NCBI GenBank assembly: GCA_012729765.1
Contig: JAAYCM010000131.1
Coordinates: 23,425-87,424 of the forward strand
Reading direction: 5' to 3'
Length of the DNA: 64,000 bases
From: Chloroflexota bacterium
Lineage (GTDB): Bacteria; Chloroflexota; Anaerolineae; Aggregatilineales; Aggregatilineaceae
Shown here piece after piece: positions 55,540-63,610 of the stretch. The position numbers and the translations under genes are program-made. The number at the start of each line of letters is the position of its first letter. Positions within the stretch are counted from its first letter, which is position 1. The notes below the pieces were generated by a model. The model did not search any database. It saw only the letters and a program-made list of their open reading frames with translations, and was not told where the DNA came from.

Positions 55540-56990
55540 TGTTCTCGACCCAGTTTTCCTCACCCGACAACCCGCGCAACGCTGCCCTGGTCGGGGCCGC
55601 GATCGGCATCCTCGGCGGCGTGCTGGCGCTGCTGATCGTGCTGCTGGAGCCGGTGATGGCCTTCGGGCTGGTGATCGGGCTGGCGGTCGGCCTCTATGTG
55701 CTGACCGATCTGCACGGCGCGCTGTACGTCATGATCGGCGTGATCGCGCTGCTGCCGTTCGGCACGCTGCCCTTCGAGATCGCCGTCACGCCCACGCTGC
55801 TCGACGCGGCGCTGGGCGGCTTTCTGCTGGTATATGCCATGCAGTGGATGACCGGCCAGCGGCGGCTGTTCCGCGCCACGCCGGTTACGCCGCTGGTGCT
55901 CGGCTTCATCCTGCTGATGATCTTCGCCTTCCTGATGGGCCTGCGCCACGCCCCGATGACCCCGCGCGTGCTGCGGAATGTGCTGGAGATGGTGCTCAGC
56001 CTGCTGCTGATCCCGGTTTTGGTGGACGTGATGCGCGACGCGCAGCATATTCGCCGGGCGGTGGTGGCGCTGGCGCTGTGGGGCGCGGCGGCGGCGGTCG
56101 TCGGGATCGTGCTGTGGCTGCTGCCCGACTTCACCGCCGAGTCGATCCTCAACCGCCTGGGCCGTCTCGGCTACCCGGTCGGCGGCGTGATCCGCTATCG
56201 CCAGACCTCCGGCGCGATCCTCAACGAGCGCGCGATCGGCACCTGGGTCGATCCCAACGCTTTCGGCGGCTTCCTGCTGATGCTCGGCGCGCTGATCGTC
56301 CCGCAGATTTTCACCCCGCGTCCGATCATGCGCCGTCCGCTGGCCGCCGCGCTGTTCGGGCTGATTGCCGTCGCCCTGTTCCTGACCGACTCGCGCGGCT
56401 CGATGCTCTCGCTCGGCGCGGCACTGGCGTTCATCGCCGTGCTGCGCTATCCGAAACTGCTGCTGATCATGCTGCTGGTGGTCATCATCGCGTTCTTCCT
56501 GCCCTTCACCCAGCGCTATATCGACAAGCTGGCCGCCGGGCTGAGCGGTGAGGATGTCGAGACGCAGATGCGCTTCGGTGAGTACCGCGACGCGCTGCGA
56601 CTGATCGGGCGCCACCCGGTGATCGGAGTCGGCTTTTCCGGCACACCGGAGATCGATCTCTATCTCGGCGTCGCCAACACCTACCTGACCATCGCCTCGC
56701 ACGCCGGATTCGTCGGGCTGGCCGCCTATCTGCTGATGTTCGGCGGCGCGTTCGCCTACAGCTTCCGCCACCTGCGGCGCATCCAGGCCGATCTCGACCT
56801 GTCGGATGTGTGGCTGGGGCTGGCGGCGGCGCTGGCCGGGGCCCTGGTCGGCGGCATGTTCGATCATTTCTACTTCAAGATCGACCAGTTCCACGCTCCG
56901 ATGACGATCGTCTGGATTCTGTTCGGGCTGATGCTGGCCGCGACCCGGCTGGCCGCCGATTCGTCAACGCCCGCGCGCACGGGCGAATAA
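55539..56990 (+). CDS. O-antigen ligase/polymerase-like membrane protein (Wzy_C)
   Basis: A 483-residue protein with about twelve membrane helices. ATG 55539 overlaps the previous TGA. The Wzy_C signature region is GTWVDPNAFGGFLLMLGALI, LFLTDSRGSMLSLGAALAFI, then the large extracytoplasmic loop ending in RLIGRHPVIGVGFSGTPEID and SHAGFVGLAAYLLMFGGAFA, with conserved Arg and His. WaaL ligases join O-chains to lipid A core and Wzy polymerises repeat units; which applies here is unclear, and no lipid-A genes are seen. It ends the operon. Confidence 0.85.
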   Translation: MFSTQFSSPDNPRNAALVGAAIGILGGVLALLIVLLEPVMAFGLVIGLAVGLYVLTDLHGALYVMIGVIALLPFGTLPFEIAVTPTLLDAALGGFLLVYAMQWMTGQRRLFRATPVTPLVLGFILLMIFAFLMGLRHAPMTPRVLRNVLEMVLSLLLIPVLVDVMRDAQHIRRAVVALALWGAAAAVVGIVLWLLPDFTAESILNRLGRLGYPVGGVIRYRQTSGAILNERAIGTWVDPNAFGGFLLMLGALIVPQIFTPRPIMRRPLAAALFGLIAVALFLTDSRGSMLSLGAALAFIAVLRYPKLLLIMLLVVIIAFFLPFTQRYIDKLAAGLSGEDVETQMRFGEYRDALRLIGRHPVIGVGFSGTPEIDLYLGVANTYLTIASHAGFVGLAAYLLMFGGAFAYSFRHLRRIQADLDLSDVWLGLAAALAGALVGGMFDHFYFKIDQFHAPMTIVWILFGLMLAATRLAADSSTPARTGE

Positions 56991-57055
56991 CACCCCGAAC
57001 CGCCGCGCGGCGTTATACTGGCGTGCACTGCGCCACATAGAGGGGAGAGCATGCG

Positions 57056-57946
57056 ATGGATCGGTACGAACGCCTACGTCGGATGTTTATCACGCCGCTG
57101 GAAACCGGGGAAATGACGCCGCTGCTGCGGGCGCGGCTGGAGCCGTACCTCAACCGGCCCCAGGCCCCGCTGATCCTCAACATCCCGTCCCAGGAATACC
57201 CGATCCTGCGCCACAACTGGCGGCGTGTGCTGCCCTTCGGCTGGCGGATCACGCCCCGGCGCGTCGTAGCGTTTGGCGCGGACCGGCTGGTCGTCCTGAC
57301 CGAAATCGCCGGCGATCAGTTTTCCGAAACCGTCATCCCCTACCCCGCTCTGCTCGCGCTGCGCGTGACGACTGTGCTGCTCTACGGGCAGCTCGATCTG
57401 GTCTGGGCGGGGCGCGACGGGGCCGAGCATCTGACCGTCGAGTTCAATGTAGCGGGCCGGAACCTGTTGTACCGGGGCCTGGACACCGTGCGCCAGGCTG
57501 CTGCCCCGCCCGTCGCCGCGCCGGACAGTCCACCGGCGGCGCGCACCCTGGCCGACCTGCCGCTTAAGTTCCGCAACTATGCGCGCTTCAGTCTGCTGCC
57601 CGGCGAAGTGCTGCTCGGCGCGGTCTATCAGGACCATATCCGGCGCAGCGAAGGCTGGCGTCATCCGCAGATCGCGCCCAACCGCGCAGTCGCGGTCACG
57701 GACCGGCACGTCCTGATGATCGAGGATGGCGAGCGCATGCGCGCCGACTACGCGATGATCGTGTCCTACATCCCGCGCCAGCACGTGCAGCCGATCAGCA
57801 CTGCGCCGGGTGAGGAAGGCGCGCTGCGGCTGACGCTGCCGCTCAGCTATGGCGCGGCGAGCCATGCCTGTGATCTGCTGCTGTACGAGGAACAGGCGCA
57901 CGCGCTCGCCGGTCTGCTGGCCGGGGTGCCCGCCGGAGTCGCCTAG
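57056..57946 (+). CDS. Unknown protein with two PH/GRAM-like halves
   Basis: I do not recognise this 296-residue protein. It has no signal or membrane segment. Two similar beta-rich halves are visible: residues about 40-140 (NWRRVLPFGWRITPRRVVAF, LVVLTEIAGDQFSETVIPYP) and 180-290 (GWRHPQIAPNRAVAVTDRHV, LMIEDGERMRADYAMIVSYI), each shaped like a PH/GRAM-type domain, joined by a Pro-rich linker (APPVAAPDSPPAARTLAD). A TATACT box lies at 57014. The start ATG 57056 has GGGGAGAG upstream. Its TAG stop falls in a CTAG-element end fragment. Function unknown. Confidence 0.7.
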   Translation: MDRYERLRRMFITPLETGEMTPLLRARLEPYLNRPQAPLILNIPSQEYPILRHNWRRVLPFGWRITPRRVVAFGADRLVVLTEIAGDQFSETVIPYPALLALRVTTVLLYGQLDLVWAGRDGAEHLTVEFNVAGRNLLYRGLDTVRQAAAPPVAAPDSPPAARTLADLPLKFRNYARFSLLPGEVLLGAVYQDHIRRSEGWRHPQIAPNRAVAVTDRHVLMIEDGERMRADYAMIVSYIPRQHVQPISTAPGEEGALRLTLPLSYGAASHACDLLLYEEQAHALAGLLAGVPAGVA

Positions 57947-57966
57947 CGCGTGTTATGCGTTTCTGG
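57943..57966. repeat. End fragment of a CTAG element
   Basis: CTAGCGCGTGTTATGCG matches the left end of copy A, at the TAG stop of the preceding gene; the C-rich core is absent. The following bases to 58033 hold a GGGCAAAGCACGCTCTGCCC hairpin-like motif similar to one after copy D. Confidence 0.5.
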
Positions 57967-58033
57967 TGAACAGCCACAGCCGCCGGGCAAAGCACGCTCT
58001 GCCCCTACCGCCTGACCTGGGGAATGGGGACGA

Positions 58034-58705
58034 TCAGCCGCCTGCGGGGCGCCGGCGATATTCGACGCGCAGCGATTGGATGTCCAGACTTTCCCAAAGC
58101 TGCTGGTACCACGTCAGCCCGCCCTCGAACGCCTGCGAGGTGTGGACGCGCTCGAACCGGCCCGTCTCCTCGATCAGCGCCGTCTTGGCCGCGAAGAAGC
58201 CGGGGTGATCGGTCACGAGGTGGAACGGCGCGCCATCAGGCAGCGTGCGGGCCAGATCGTGCACCGTTTCCGGTGGCAGGGGGTCTTCCTTCTGGCGGTT
58301 CGGCTCGATGATCGGCGGCGGGAAAAGCAGATAGGCGGCCTGCACGCTCCCATCGGGCACTTTGGCGAAGGCGCGGCGGTAGTCGGTCCGCACGAAGCGC
58401 ACATTTTGCAGCCCGGCCCGGCGGGACTTGTTGATCGCGTCCCACAGCGATTTCCAGTGCAGGTCGAACCCGACGAAATTTATGTCTGGATGCTCTGCCG
58501 CCTGCCCGATCAGGAATTCGCCGCGCCCGCAGCCCAGATCGAACACCACCGGCTGCGCGCTGCCGAACAATTCCTGCGGCGACAGCGGCGGCAGACTCTC
58601 CGGATCGAAGTACAGGTCCCTGGTGTTATAGACACGCAGATAGAATGCCAGTACATCGGCGGGCGGTTTGCGCGCCCGGAAACGGTTTACTTTCAGTCGG
58701 GGCAT
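58034..58705 (-). CDS. trmB: TrmB-like tRNA (guanine-N7)-methyltransferase, altered catalytic motif
   Basis: TrmB makes m7G46 in tRNA. The 223-residue protein has the SAM site FDLGCGRGEFLIGQAAEHP, NFVGFDLHWKSLWDAINKSR and FVRTDYRRAF in the TrmB order and ends near a TrmB-type KF/R-rich segment. In place of the FPDPWxKxRHxxRR motif it has LLFPPPIIEPNRQKED (residues 127-142): the Asp and the Trp, and the usual basic HxxRR part, are missing. It may be a divergent TrmB, inactive, or a different methyltransferase of this fold; gene symbol is provisional. ATG 58705 begins MPRLKVNRFRARKP. Confidence 0.72.
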   Translation of the reverse strand: MPRLKVNRFRARKPPADVLAFYLRVYNTRDLYFDPESLPPLSPQELFGSAQPVVFDLGCGRGEFLIGQAAEHPDINFVGFDLHWKSLWDAINKSRRAGLQNVRFVRTDYRRAFAKVPDGSVQAAYLLFPPPIIEPNRQKEDPLPPETVHDLARTLPDGAPFHLVTDHPGFFAAKTALIEETGRFERVHTSQAFEGGLTWYQQLWESLDIQSLRVEYRRRPAGG

Positions 58706-58726
58706 CAGTTTAGCTGTCTGGGTATG

Positions 58727-58906
58727 CTAGAGCGTATTATGCACTTCGGAACACTGAACGAGGTGAATGGCACGTCCCCCCATCCTAAATCCTTCCCCCA
58801 AAATGAGGGAAGGACTTGAAAAACGCTGCCGTGCCCCCCTTCTCTCCGCGACAGCGTGGGGGAAGGGGCCGGGGGATGGGGGGTAAAAGTGCATAACAGC
58901 CTCTAG
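58727..58906. repeat. MITE-like CTAG element, copy E (full length, inverted)
   Basis: The best-preserved copy, 180 bp. CTAGAGCGTATTATGCACTT (58727-58746) and AAGTGCATAACAGCCTCTAG (58887-58906) are inverted copies with 16 of 20 positions matching. Between them: CCCCCCATCC...GGATGGGGGG and two inner hairpins. The right CTAG supplies the TAG stop of the minus-strand phosphoesterase gene. Same orientation as copy C. Confidence 0.88.
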
Positions 58907-59769
58907 TGATCGGGCTTGAATTTGAGCGAGCGGCCCGGCACCACGTCCTGAGTCGCGGCGCGATAGCGGCTGAAACTCTCCAGGGCGTTCTCGGCCAGCC
59001 CACGCGCCTCGCAAAAATCCACATACGACATCAGGTGGAAGGTCGCCGTCTCGACTTCATACTTGAACACCTGCGCGACCATGCTGGCGTTGAGATAGCC
59101 GGTGCGCTCCCAGGCATCATACACCGGCGCGCGATCGTAGGGCACGGCGCGGAACTCCGGCTGCCACGCGCCATCCTCGCCGGTCAGCAGCAGATATTGG
59201 GCCGCCGGGTTGCCGTTGAACGGCGCGCCGACCGCCCCCGGATTGAGCGCCCAATGCCCGTTGAGCTGGCGGTCGAAGGGCCGGTGGGTGTGCGCCCCGA
59301 TCACGATCGGCTCCTCGGCCCCACCGATCGCGTCCAGCAGCTCCTCGTCCGTCATCCAGAAGCCCAGCCCGTCATTCAGCGCGCGCGGGCTGCCGTGCAC
59401 GATCCGGATCGCGGGCAGGCCCGGCACGCGCACGACGTGATGCCAGGGCAGCGCGCGCAGATAGTCCAGCTCCTCCCCGGTCAAGGACTCGACCACGCGC
59501 CGCGTCGGCAGCCACCAGTCGGATTCCCACCACTCCGGCAGCTTGCCCCCGGCCAGCTTGAGCACCAACTCTTCATGATTGCCGAACACGACCGGCCAGC
59601 CCGTCGCCCGCACCGCTTGCAGGCATTCCTGGCTCTGCGGCCCGCGATTGATCACGTCGCCGGCGACGATCACCTGATCGGGTGCGTGCCGCCGGATGTC
59701 GGCCAGCACCGCCTCGAACGCGGGCAGGTTGCCGTGTATATCGGCCAGAACTGCAATTCGCACACGCAT
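58903..59769 (-). CDS. Metallophosphoesterase (calcineurin-like)
   Basis: A 288-residue binuclear metal phosphoesterase. Motifs in order: VLADIHGNLPAFE (Asp10, His12), VAGDVINRGPQS, VVFGNHEELVL and, further on, RIVHGSP and VIGAHTHRPF. This set (GD-x2, GNHE, GHTH-like) is complete. ATG 59769 gives MRVRIAVLADIHGN; the in-frame ATG at 59811 adds an unrelated 14 residues. YfcE-like or diadenosine tetraphosphatase-like members look similar; the substrate is unknown. Confidence 0.9.
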   Translation of the reverse strand: MRVRIAVLADIHGNLPAFEAVLADIRRHAPDQVIVAGDVINRGPQSQECLQAVRATGWPVVFGNHEELVLKLAGGKLPEWWESDWWLPTRRVVESLTGEELDYLRALPWHHVVRVPGLPAIRIVHGSPRALNDGLGFWMTDEELLDAIGGAEEPIVIGAHTHRPFDRQLNGHWALNPGAVGAPFNGNPAAQYLLLTGEDGAWQPEFRAVPYDRAPVYDAWERTGYLNASMVAQVFKYEVETATFHLMSYVDFCEARGLAENALESFSRYRAATQDVVPGRSLKFKPDH

Positions 59770-59860
59770 GATTCGCACTCTTGGGAAATTAATAGTCCTA
59801 TTATGACACATCCCGCCCGTGCTGACAATACCCGATCGGGCATCCGCGCCGGGATAAAAA

Positions 59861-59882
59861 GCGCCCCTGACAGCAGGGGCGC
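59861..59882 (-). terminator. Terminator of the clostripain-family gene (minus strand)
   Basis: GCGCCCCTG / CAGGGGCGC with a 4-base loop; on the minus strand it is followed by a five-T run, 28 bases after the gene's stop. Confidence 0.88.
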
Positions 59883-59910
59883 ATCGTCGTTCGCAGCGTT
59901 CGTGCGGCGG

Positions 59911-62900
59911 CTATTCGGCGGCGGGGGCCGCCTCGCTTGCCAGGGCGAAGCCGTTGACCGCGACGGAGAACGTCTCGGCATAGAGCGCGTCGAACTGGTT
60001 ATTCGGCGCTTCCAGCCAGATCGTCAGATCGTGCGCGCCGATCGTGTTGACGAACAGCGCCCCGCCGAGCGTGGTCCCGGCCTCGTCATAGGTGAAGACG
60101 ACCAGGTACCACTCGTGGCTGCCGACGTAGTACGGCTCCGACGCCAGGATTTGCAGGTTTTCGGTCCCGCTCTCCAACTGGCTCACCCAGCTCTGCGCCA
60201 GCGCCTCTTTACTCTCGCCGGATGCAGCCGCAGACTGGACACCGATGAAGATCGCCTTGTCGTCCGCCGGGCCATACATCACCCAGTTACCGCTCGTCTC
60301 ACGCACCCAGTTGGACGGCACCGGGAAGCTGGCCTGCCCGTCGGGCGTGTTCACCGTCTGCCACTCACTCACACCGGCGACTTCGGCGGGCTGGAAGAAG
60401 TTGATGCTGCTGACCAGCGCCGCCAGGGCTTGCTCCGCCGGGCCAGGACTGGCCGCCGGGGCATCCAGATCGAAGCCGTAGCCAACGTTCTGAGCGGGCG
60501 AGTAAATCGCCACCACCGCGCCGAGCCGTTCCTCGCCCTGGAAGCTGTAGGAGTAGTCGATCACGTAGGCCGGTACGCCGTTGATCTCGATCTGGCGCTC
60601 GTTGAGGACCTGCAGGTTCTGAAGCTGGTTCCAGCTTGCGCGCACCGCCTGGGCCGTTGCTTCTGCCGAAGCCACATCCGTATACGGGAACAGGCTCAGG
60701 ATGGTGTTCGTTTCCAGATCGGCGGTAAACAGACGCAGGCCGTCCGGCGTGAAGCGCGGGCGGATCCACGTCGCCGGATACAGGAAGTTCACACCGTAGG
60801 TCAGGTCAGTGTAGCCGCGCAGCGACTCGTCCAGGCCATCGTTGCTCACCTGGATGATCGCCTCATCAAGGGTGCGCTCACCGGCCACATTTTCCGCCAC
60901 GAAGCTGATCGAGTAGGTGCCGCTCGGCGCGGGCGTCTTGCGGAAGGTGATCGGGTTGGCCGGGTCGAGCGCCAGCGATTGGCCGAAGCTCGTGCCGACC
61001 AGCTCGTTGTTGGCGTCCATCGTAAGCCACTGCGGCTTGAAGGTATCGCCGGCCACCACCTGAATCTCGAACGGCTGCAGCGTGCCGCTGCCCGACTCGA
61101 CGAAGCCCCACATCTGCGTGGCCTGCTGCGCGTTCAGATCGAAGATCAACTGCGCCTCGACCGGAGCGCCGCCCTGTGAGGACTGGTACTCGCCGTTGAC
61201 CAGCGCCACGTCGGGATCATCCCGGCTGGGGATCAGCAGCGCGTAGCTGGTGGCGAAGCCATCGGTCAAAATCGGCACTTCGGCTTCCCAGGTGAAGGTG
61301 CGCTGCGTCACGCCGTCCGACCAATCCACAATATCCGCCCCGGTCGCCGTCGTCGTGCGCGACACCAGGTAGTCGAAGTCGAGCACGACCCGCTCATTCT
61401 CGTTGATGATGTAGGTCACGGCGTAGTTGACCTGGAGAATATCGCGCCCGGAAATTTCGAGCGGCACAACCGCCGGCTGATAGATGCTCACCGTTTCCGG
61501 GTAGACGTTGAGGACGTTCACCACCGGCGCTTCGGTTACCGTCGCAACCGCCGTGCCGTGGAAGACATCCAGGAACTCGGCCCAGTGCGCCATGCTGGAC
61601 GGCGATTCGACCGGGTAGCGCGCGTTGAATGCGGCGATCTTATAGGCTTTGAAGTTGCGCGGGAAGAAGATCGAGACGCCGTATGAGTTATCCAGCCTCG
61701 GCGTGTGCAGCTCGTGCAGCACGAAGCTGTCTACCGCCTGCATGACGCCCTGTGCCGCCTGCTGCATTTCCGGTGAGGTCGAGATGCCGTTCAGCAGTTC
61801 CGCAAAGTGGTAGAGGTCCACCGACGACCACACGTCGAAATAGCGCGGATCGTCAAAGCCGCCGTAGCTGATGGTGTTGTTGCGGGCGTCCGCGATCGCG
61901 CTCAGCGCAGCCTGCGGGTTGCGGTTGACCACCCGGGTGAAGCCCTCGACGGCGCTCACCAGGGCATCGGTCTGGCTCAGGTCCACCGCCGACAGCCCGT
62001 GCACGTCTGAAATCTTGGGCATCACTTCTTCGTAGAACCCCATGTAGTAATCGACCACCACCGGGGTCAGCTCGGCCCCCGTCATGGCCGGATTCTTCAC
62101 CAGCTCGTTCAGCCACACGTAGTACCAGCCCGCGCCCGGCTCGTTTTCCTCAGAGCCGATGCCATAGCGGGCATAGGGCGCGATCGTCTGGAAGACTTCG
62201 AGCTGGCCCATCAGGCACATATCGAACCCGACCACCTCAAACTGCCCGATGCCGGTGTCGGTCACGATCTGTTCCAGCGCGTCGCGCAGCTCCGGCATAT
62301 CGAGATCGTCGCCCGTCTCGTCGTCACTGGCGTGCCCGCTCCAGGCCCCGCCGTGATCCCACATGACCAGCATATACTTCTCCGCCGGGAAGGTGGTGAT
62401 CCCCCACACGGCGAAATCGACCAGGCTGGCCGGATCGCCGCTGTTGATCGCGCCGAGGTCTTGCAGCGCCTCTGTCTCGACGATTTCGGGGTTCTGACCC
62501 TGCTGCACCAGGTAGCGCCGCGCTCCCGTCCAGTCACCGTCCCACGTGCTGAACTCCGTCGAGCGGTCGATCTGCGCCACAATGTTCACGTCGGGCGACG
62601 AGCCGACCGCTTCCATCTCGTTGAGGTCGAGCAGGCCCATCGCCTCCAGGTTATTGTCACCGGCAATATAGACCAGCACCGTCCAGTCGGCAGTCTGCTG
62701 CATCTGCACGGCGGGATCGACGGGTGGGCGCTGCTCGATCTGATCGGACCACGCATCCAGTGCGGCGACGGTCTGCTGGAAGGCGAGCTGCTGCCGTTCC
62801 GGCGTCATATGCGCGGTCAGGGCGTCACGCAGCGGCAGATCGGGCGCGGCATCGACCAGGAGGGCCGGGGCCGCCAGCGCGAAGCCGGGCAGGGCCAGCG

Positions 62901-62955
62901 CAGCGATCAGCAGCAGCGTCAGTACTCGCAGGTGAACACGATTAGGGCGCGGCAT
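59911..62955 (-). CDS. Secreted peptidase C11 (clostripain-like) with C-terminal exported domains
   Basis: A 1014-residue exported cysteine protease. ATG 62955 follows GAGGAGAG; the in-frame ATG at 62973 is just upstream. The signal peptide is MPRPNRVHLRVLTLLLIAAL. The C11 domain at residues 85-460 has DWTVLVYIAGDNNLEAMGLL, catalytic His201 in MLVMWDHGGAWSG and Cys247 in VVGFDMCLMGQ. Beyond 500 lie beta-rich regions and two PsbP-like segments (TDLTYGVNFLYPATWIRPRF; WQTVNTPDGQASFPVPSNWV). Clostripains cut after Arg/Lys; specificity here is untested. It is divergent from rpsF and ends with a terminator. Confidence 0.9.
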   Translation of the reverse strand: MPRPNRVHLRVLTLLLIAALALPGFALAAPALLVDAAPDLPLRDALTAHMTPERQQLAFQQTVAALDAWSDQIEQRPPVDPAVQMQQTADWTVLVYIAGDNNLEAMGLLDLNEMEAVGSSPDVNIVAQIDRSTEFSTWDGDWTGARRYLVQQGQNPEIVETEALQDLGAINSGDPASLVDFAVWGITTFPAEKYMLVMWDHGGAWSGHASDDETGDDLDMPELRDALEQIVTDTGIGQFEVVGFDMCLMGQLEVFQTIAPYARYGIGSEENEPGAGWYYVWLNELVKNPAMTGAELTPVVVDYYMGFYEEVMPKISDVHGLSAVDLSQTDALVSAVEGFTRVVNRNPQAALSAIADARNNTISYGGFDDPRYFDVWSSVDLYHFAELLNGISTSPEMQQAAQGVMQAVDSFVLHELHTPRLDNSYGVSIFFPRNFKAYKIAAFNARYPVESPSSMAHWAEFLDVFHGTAVATVTEAPVVNVLNVYPETVSIYQPAVVPLEISGRDILQVNYAVTYIINENERVVLDFDYLVSRTTTATGADIVDWSDGVTQRTFTWEAEVPILTDGFATSYALLIPSRDDPDVALVNGEYQSSQGGAPVEAQLIFDLNAQQATQMWGFVESGSGTLQPFEIQVVAGDTFKPQWLTMDANNELVGTSFGQSLALDPANPITFRKTPAPSGTYSISFVAENVAGERTLDEAIIQVSNDGLDESLRGYTDLTYGVNFLYPATWIRPRFTPDGLRLFTADLETNTILSLFPYTDVASAEATAQAVRASWNQLQNLQVLNERQIEINGVPAYVIDYSYSFQGEERLGAVVAIYSPAQNVGYGFDLDAPAASPGPAEQALAALVSSINFFQPAEVAGVSEWQTVNTPDGQASFPVPSNWVRETSGNWVMYGPADDKAIFIGVQSAAASGESKEALAQSWVSQLESGTENLQILASEPYYVGSHEWYLVVFTYDEAGTTLGGALFVNTIGAHDLTIWLEAPNNQFDALYAETFSVAVNGFALASEAAPAAE

Positions 62956-63076
62956 TGAGTCTCTCCTCAGCAATCATAGATTGTGATGTGAAGTCTAATC
63001 CAGATTCGCAAGTCGGCAAAGTTTGGCGACTTCCAGTTACACCTGATACGGGTCTGCCGGCCCAGTATACGCCGGC

Positions 63077-63097
63077 CAGCGTGACCGCAGCGTGACC
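63077..63097. promoter_or_regulatory. Tandem direct repeat CAGCGTGACC, 11-bp period
   Basis: CAGCGTGACC occurs at 63077-63086 and 63088-63097, an 11-bp step, about one helical turn. It lies about 22 bases upstream of the rpsF -35 box. Spacing suits binding of a dimeric response regulator; no known consensus matches. Confidence 0.4.
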
Positions 63098-63118
63098 ACC
63101 GCCCCACCGATTCGCACC

Positions 63119-63147
63119 TTGCCAAATGGCCGGTCCTGCGGTAGTAT
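63119..63147 (+). promoter_or_regulatory. Sigma70-type promoter of rpsF-ssb
   Basis: TTGCCA (63119-63124), a 17-base spacer and TAGTAT (63142-63147). Gives a leader of about 105 bases before the rpsF start. Confidence 0.65.
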
Positions 63148-63190
63148 TCTTCCGCTTGCGCGCCCGCAATTTTCGGTTGGGCGCCTTTCC

Positions 63191-63225
63191 GCTCACCAGG
63201 CAGCGCCTTGCTGTCTCCGGTGGGC
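63191..63225 (+). ncRNA. Candidate S6:S18 leader element (rpsF autoregulation)
   Basis: In the rpsF leader GCTCACC (63191-63197) pairs with GGTGGGC (63219-63225), with one G-U pair, and an inner CAGC (63201-63204) / GCTG (63210-63213) stem has a 5-base loop. An unpaired TCTCC lies 3' of the inner stem directly before GGTG, giving CCG at the bulge. This layout resembles the known S6:S18-binding motif, in which a bulge carrying CCG lets the S6:S18 complex repress the operon. The match is by eye only. It lies 34 bases before the start. Confidence 0.5.
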
Positions 63226-63258
63226 AATCCCATGGAAAGGAGAAATTTCCATAGTCTC

Positions 63259-63552
63259 ATGAAACGTCCATACGAGCTTGGTTTCATCATCCCCAGCAGT
63301 GTGAATGAAGCCGACACCCAGGAAGTGATCGCACAGGTCCAGGAATGGGTTGAGAACCTCGACGGCACCGTGACCAATGTCGATGTCTGGGGCCGCCGCC
63401 GTCTCGCCTATCCGATTGACGACTTCCGCGAAGGGTATTACGTCTTTTTCAAGATGGACTATCCCCCGCAGAACGTTAACGAGCTGGAGCGGATTCTGCG
63501 GCTCAGCGATCGCGTCATCCGTCATCTGGTCGTTCGCCTGGATGAGGAGTAG
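63259..63552 (+). CDS. rpsF: 30S ribosomal protein bS6
   Basis: Binds S18 in the 30S platform. The 97-residue protein from ATG 63259 reads MKRPYELGFIIPSSVNEADT, VTNVDVWGRRRLAYPIDDFR, EGYYVFFKMDYPP and ends with the usual helix (ELERILRLSDRVIRHLVVRL). An in-frame ATG at 63232 exists, with no clear ribosome site; GGAG at 63239-63242 is rather far from 63259, so the start has some doubt. ssb follows after 58 bases. Confidence 0.95.
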   Translation: MKRPYELGFIIPSSVNEADTQEVIAQVQEWVENLDGTVTNVDVWGRRRLAYPIDDFREGYYVFFKMDYPPQNVNELERILRLSDRVIRHLVVRLDEE

Positions 63553-63610
63553 ACTCGTCGTCTGGGTCCTTTCGCATCGGTAGCCGTAGTCGAGTAGGAG
63601 CGGGACAGGT

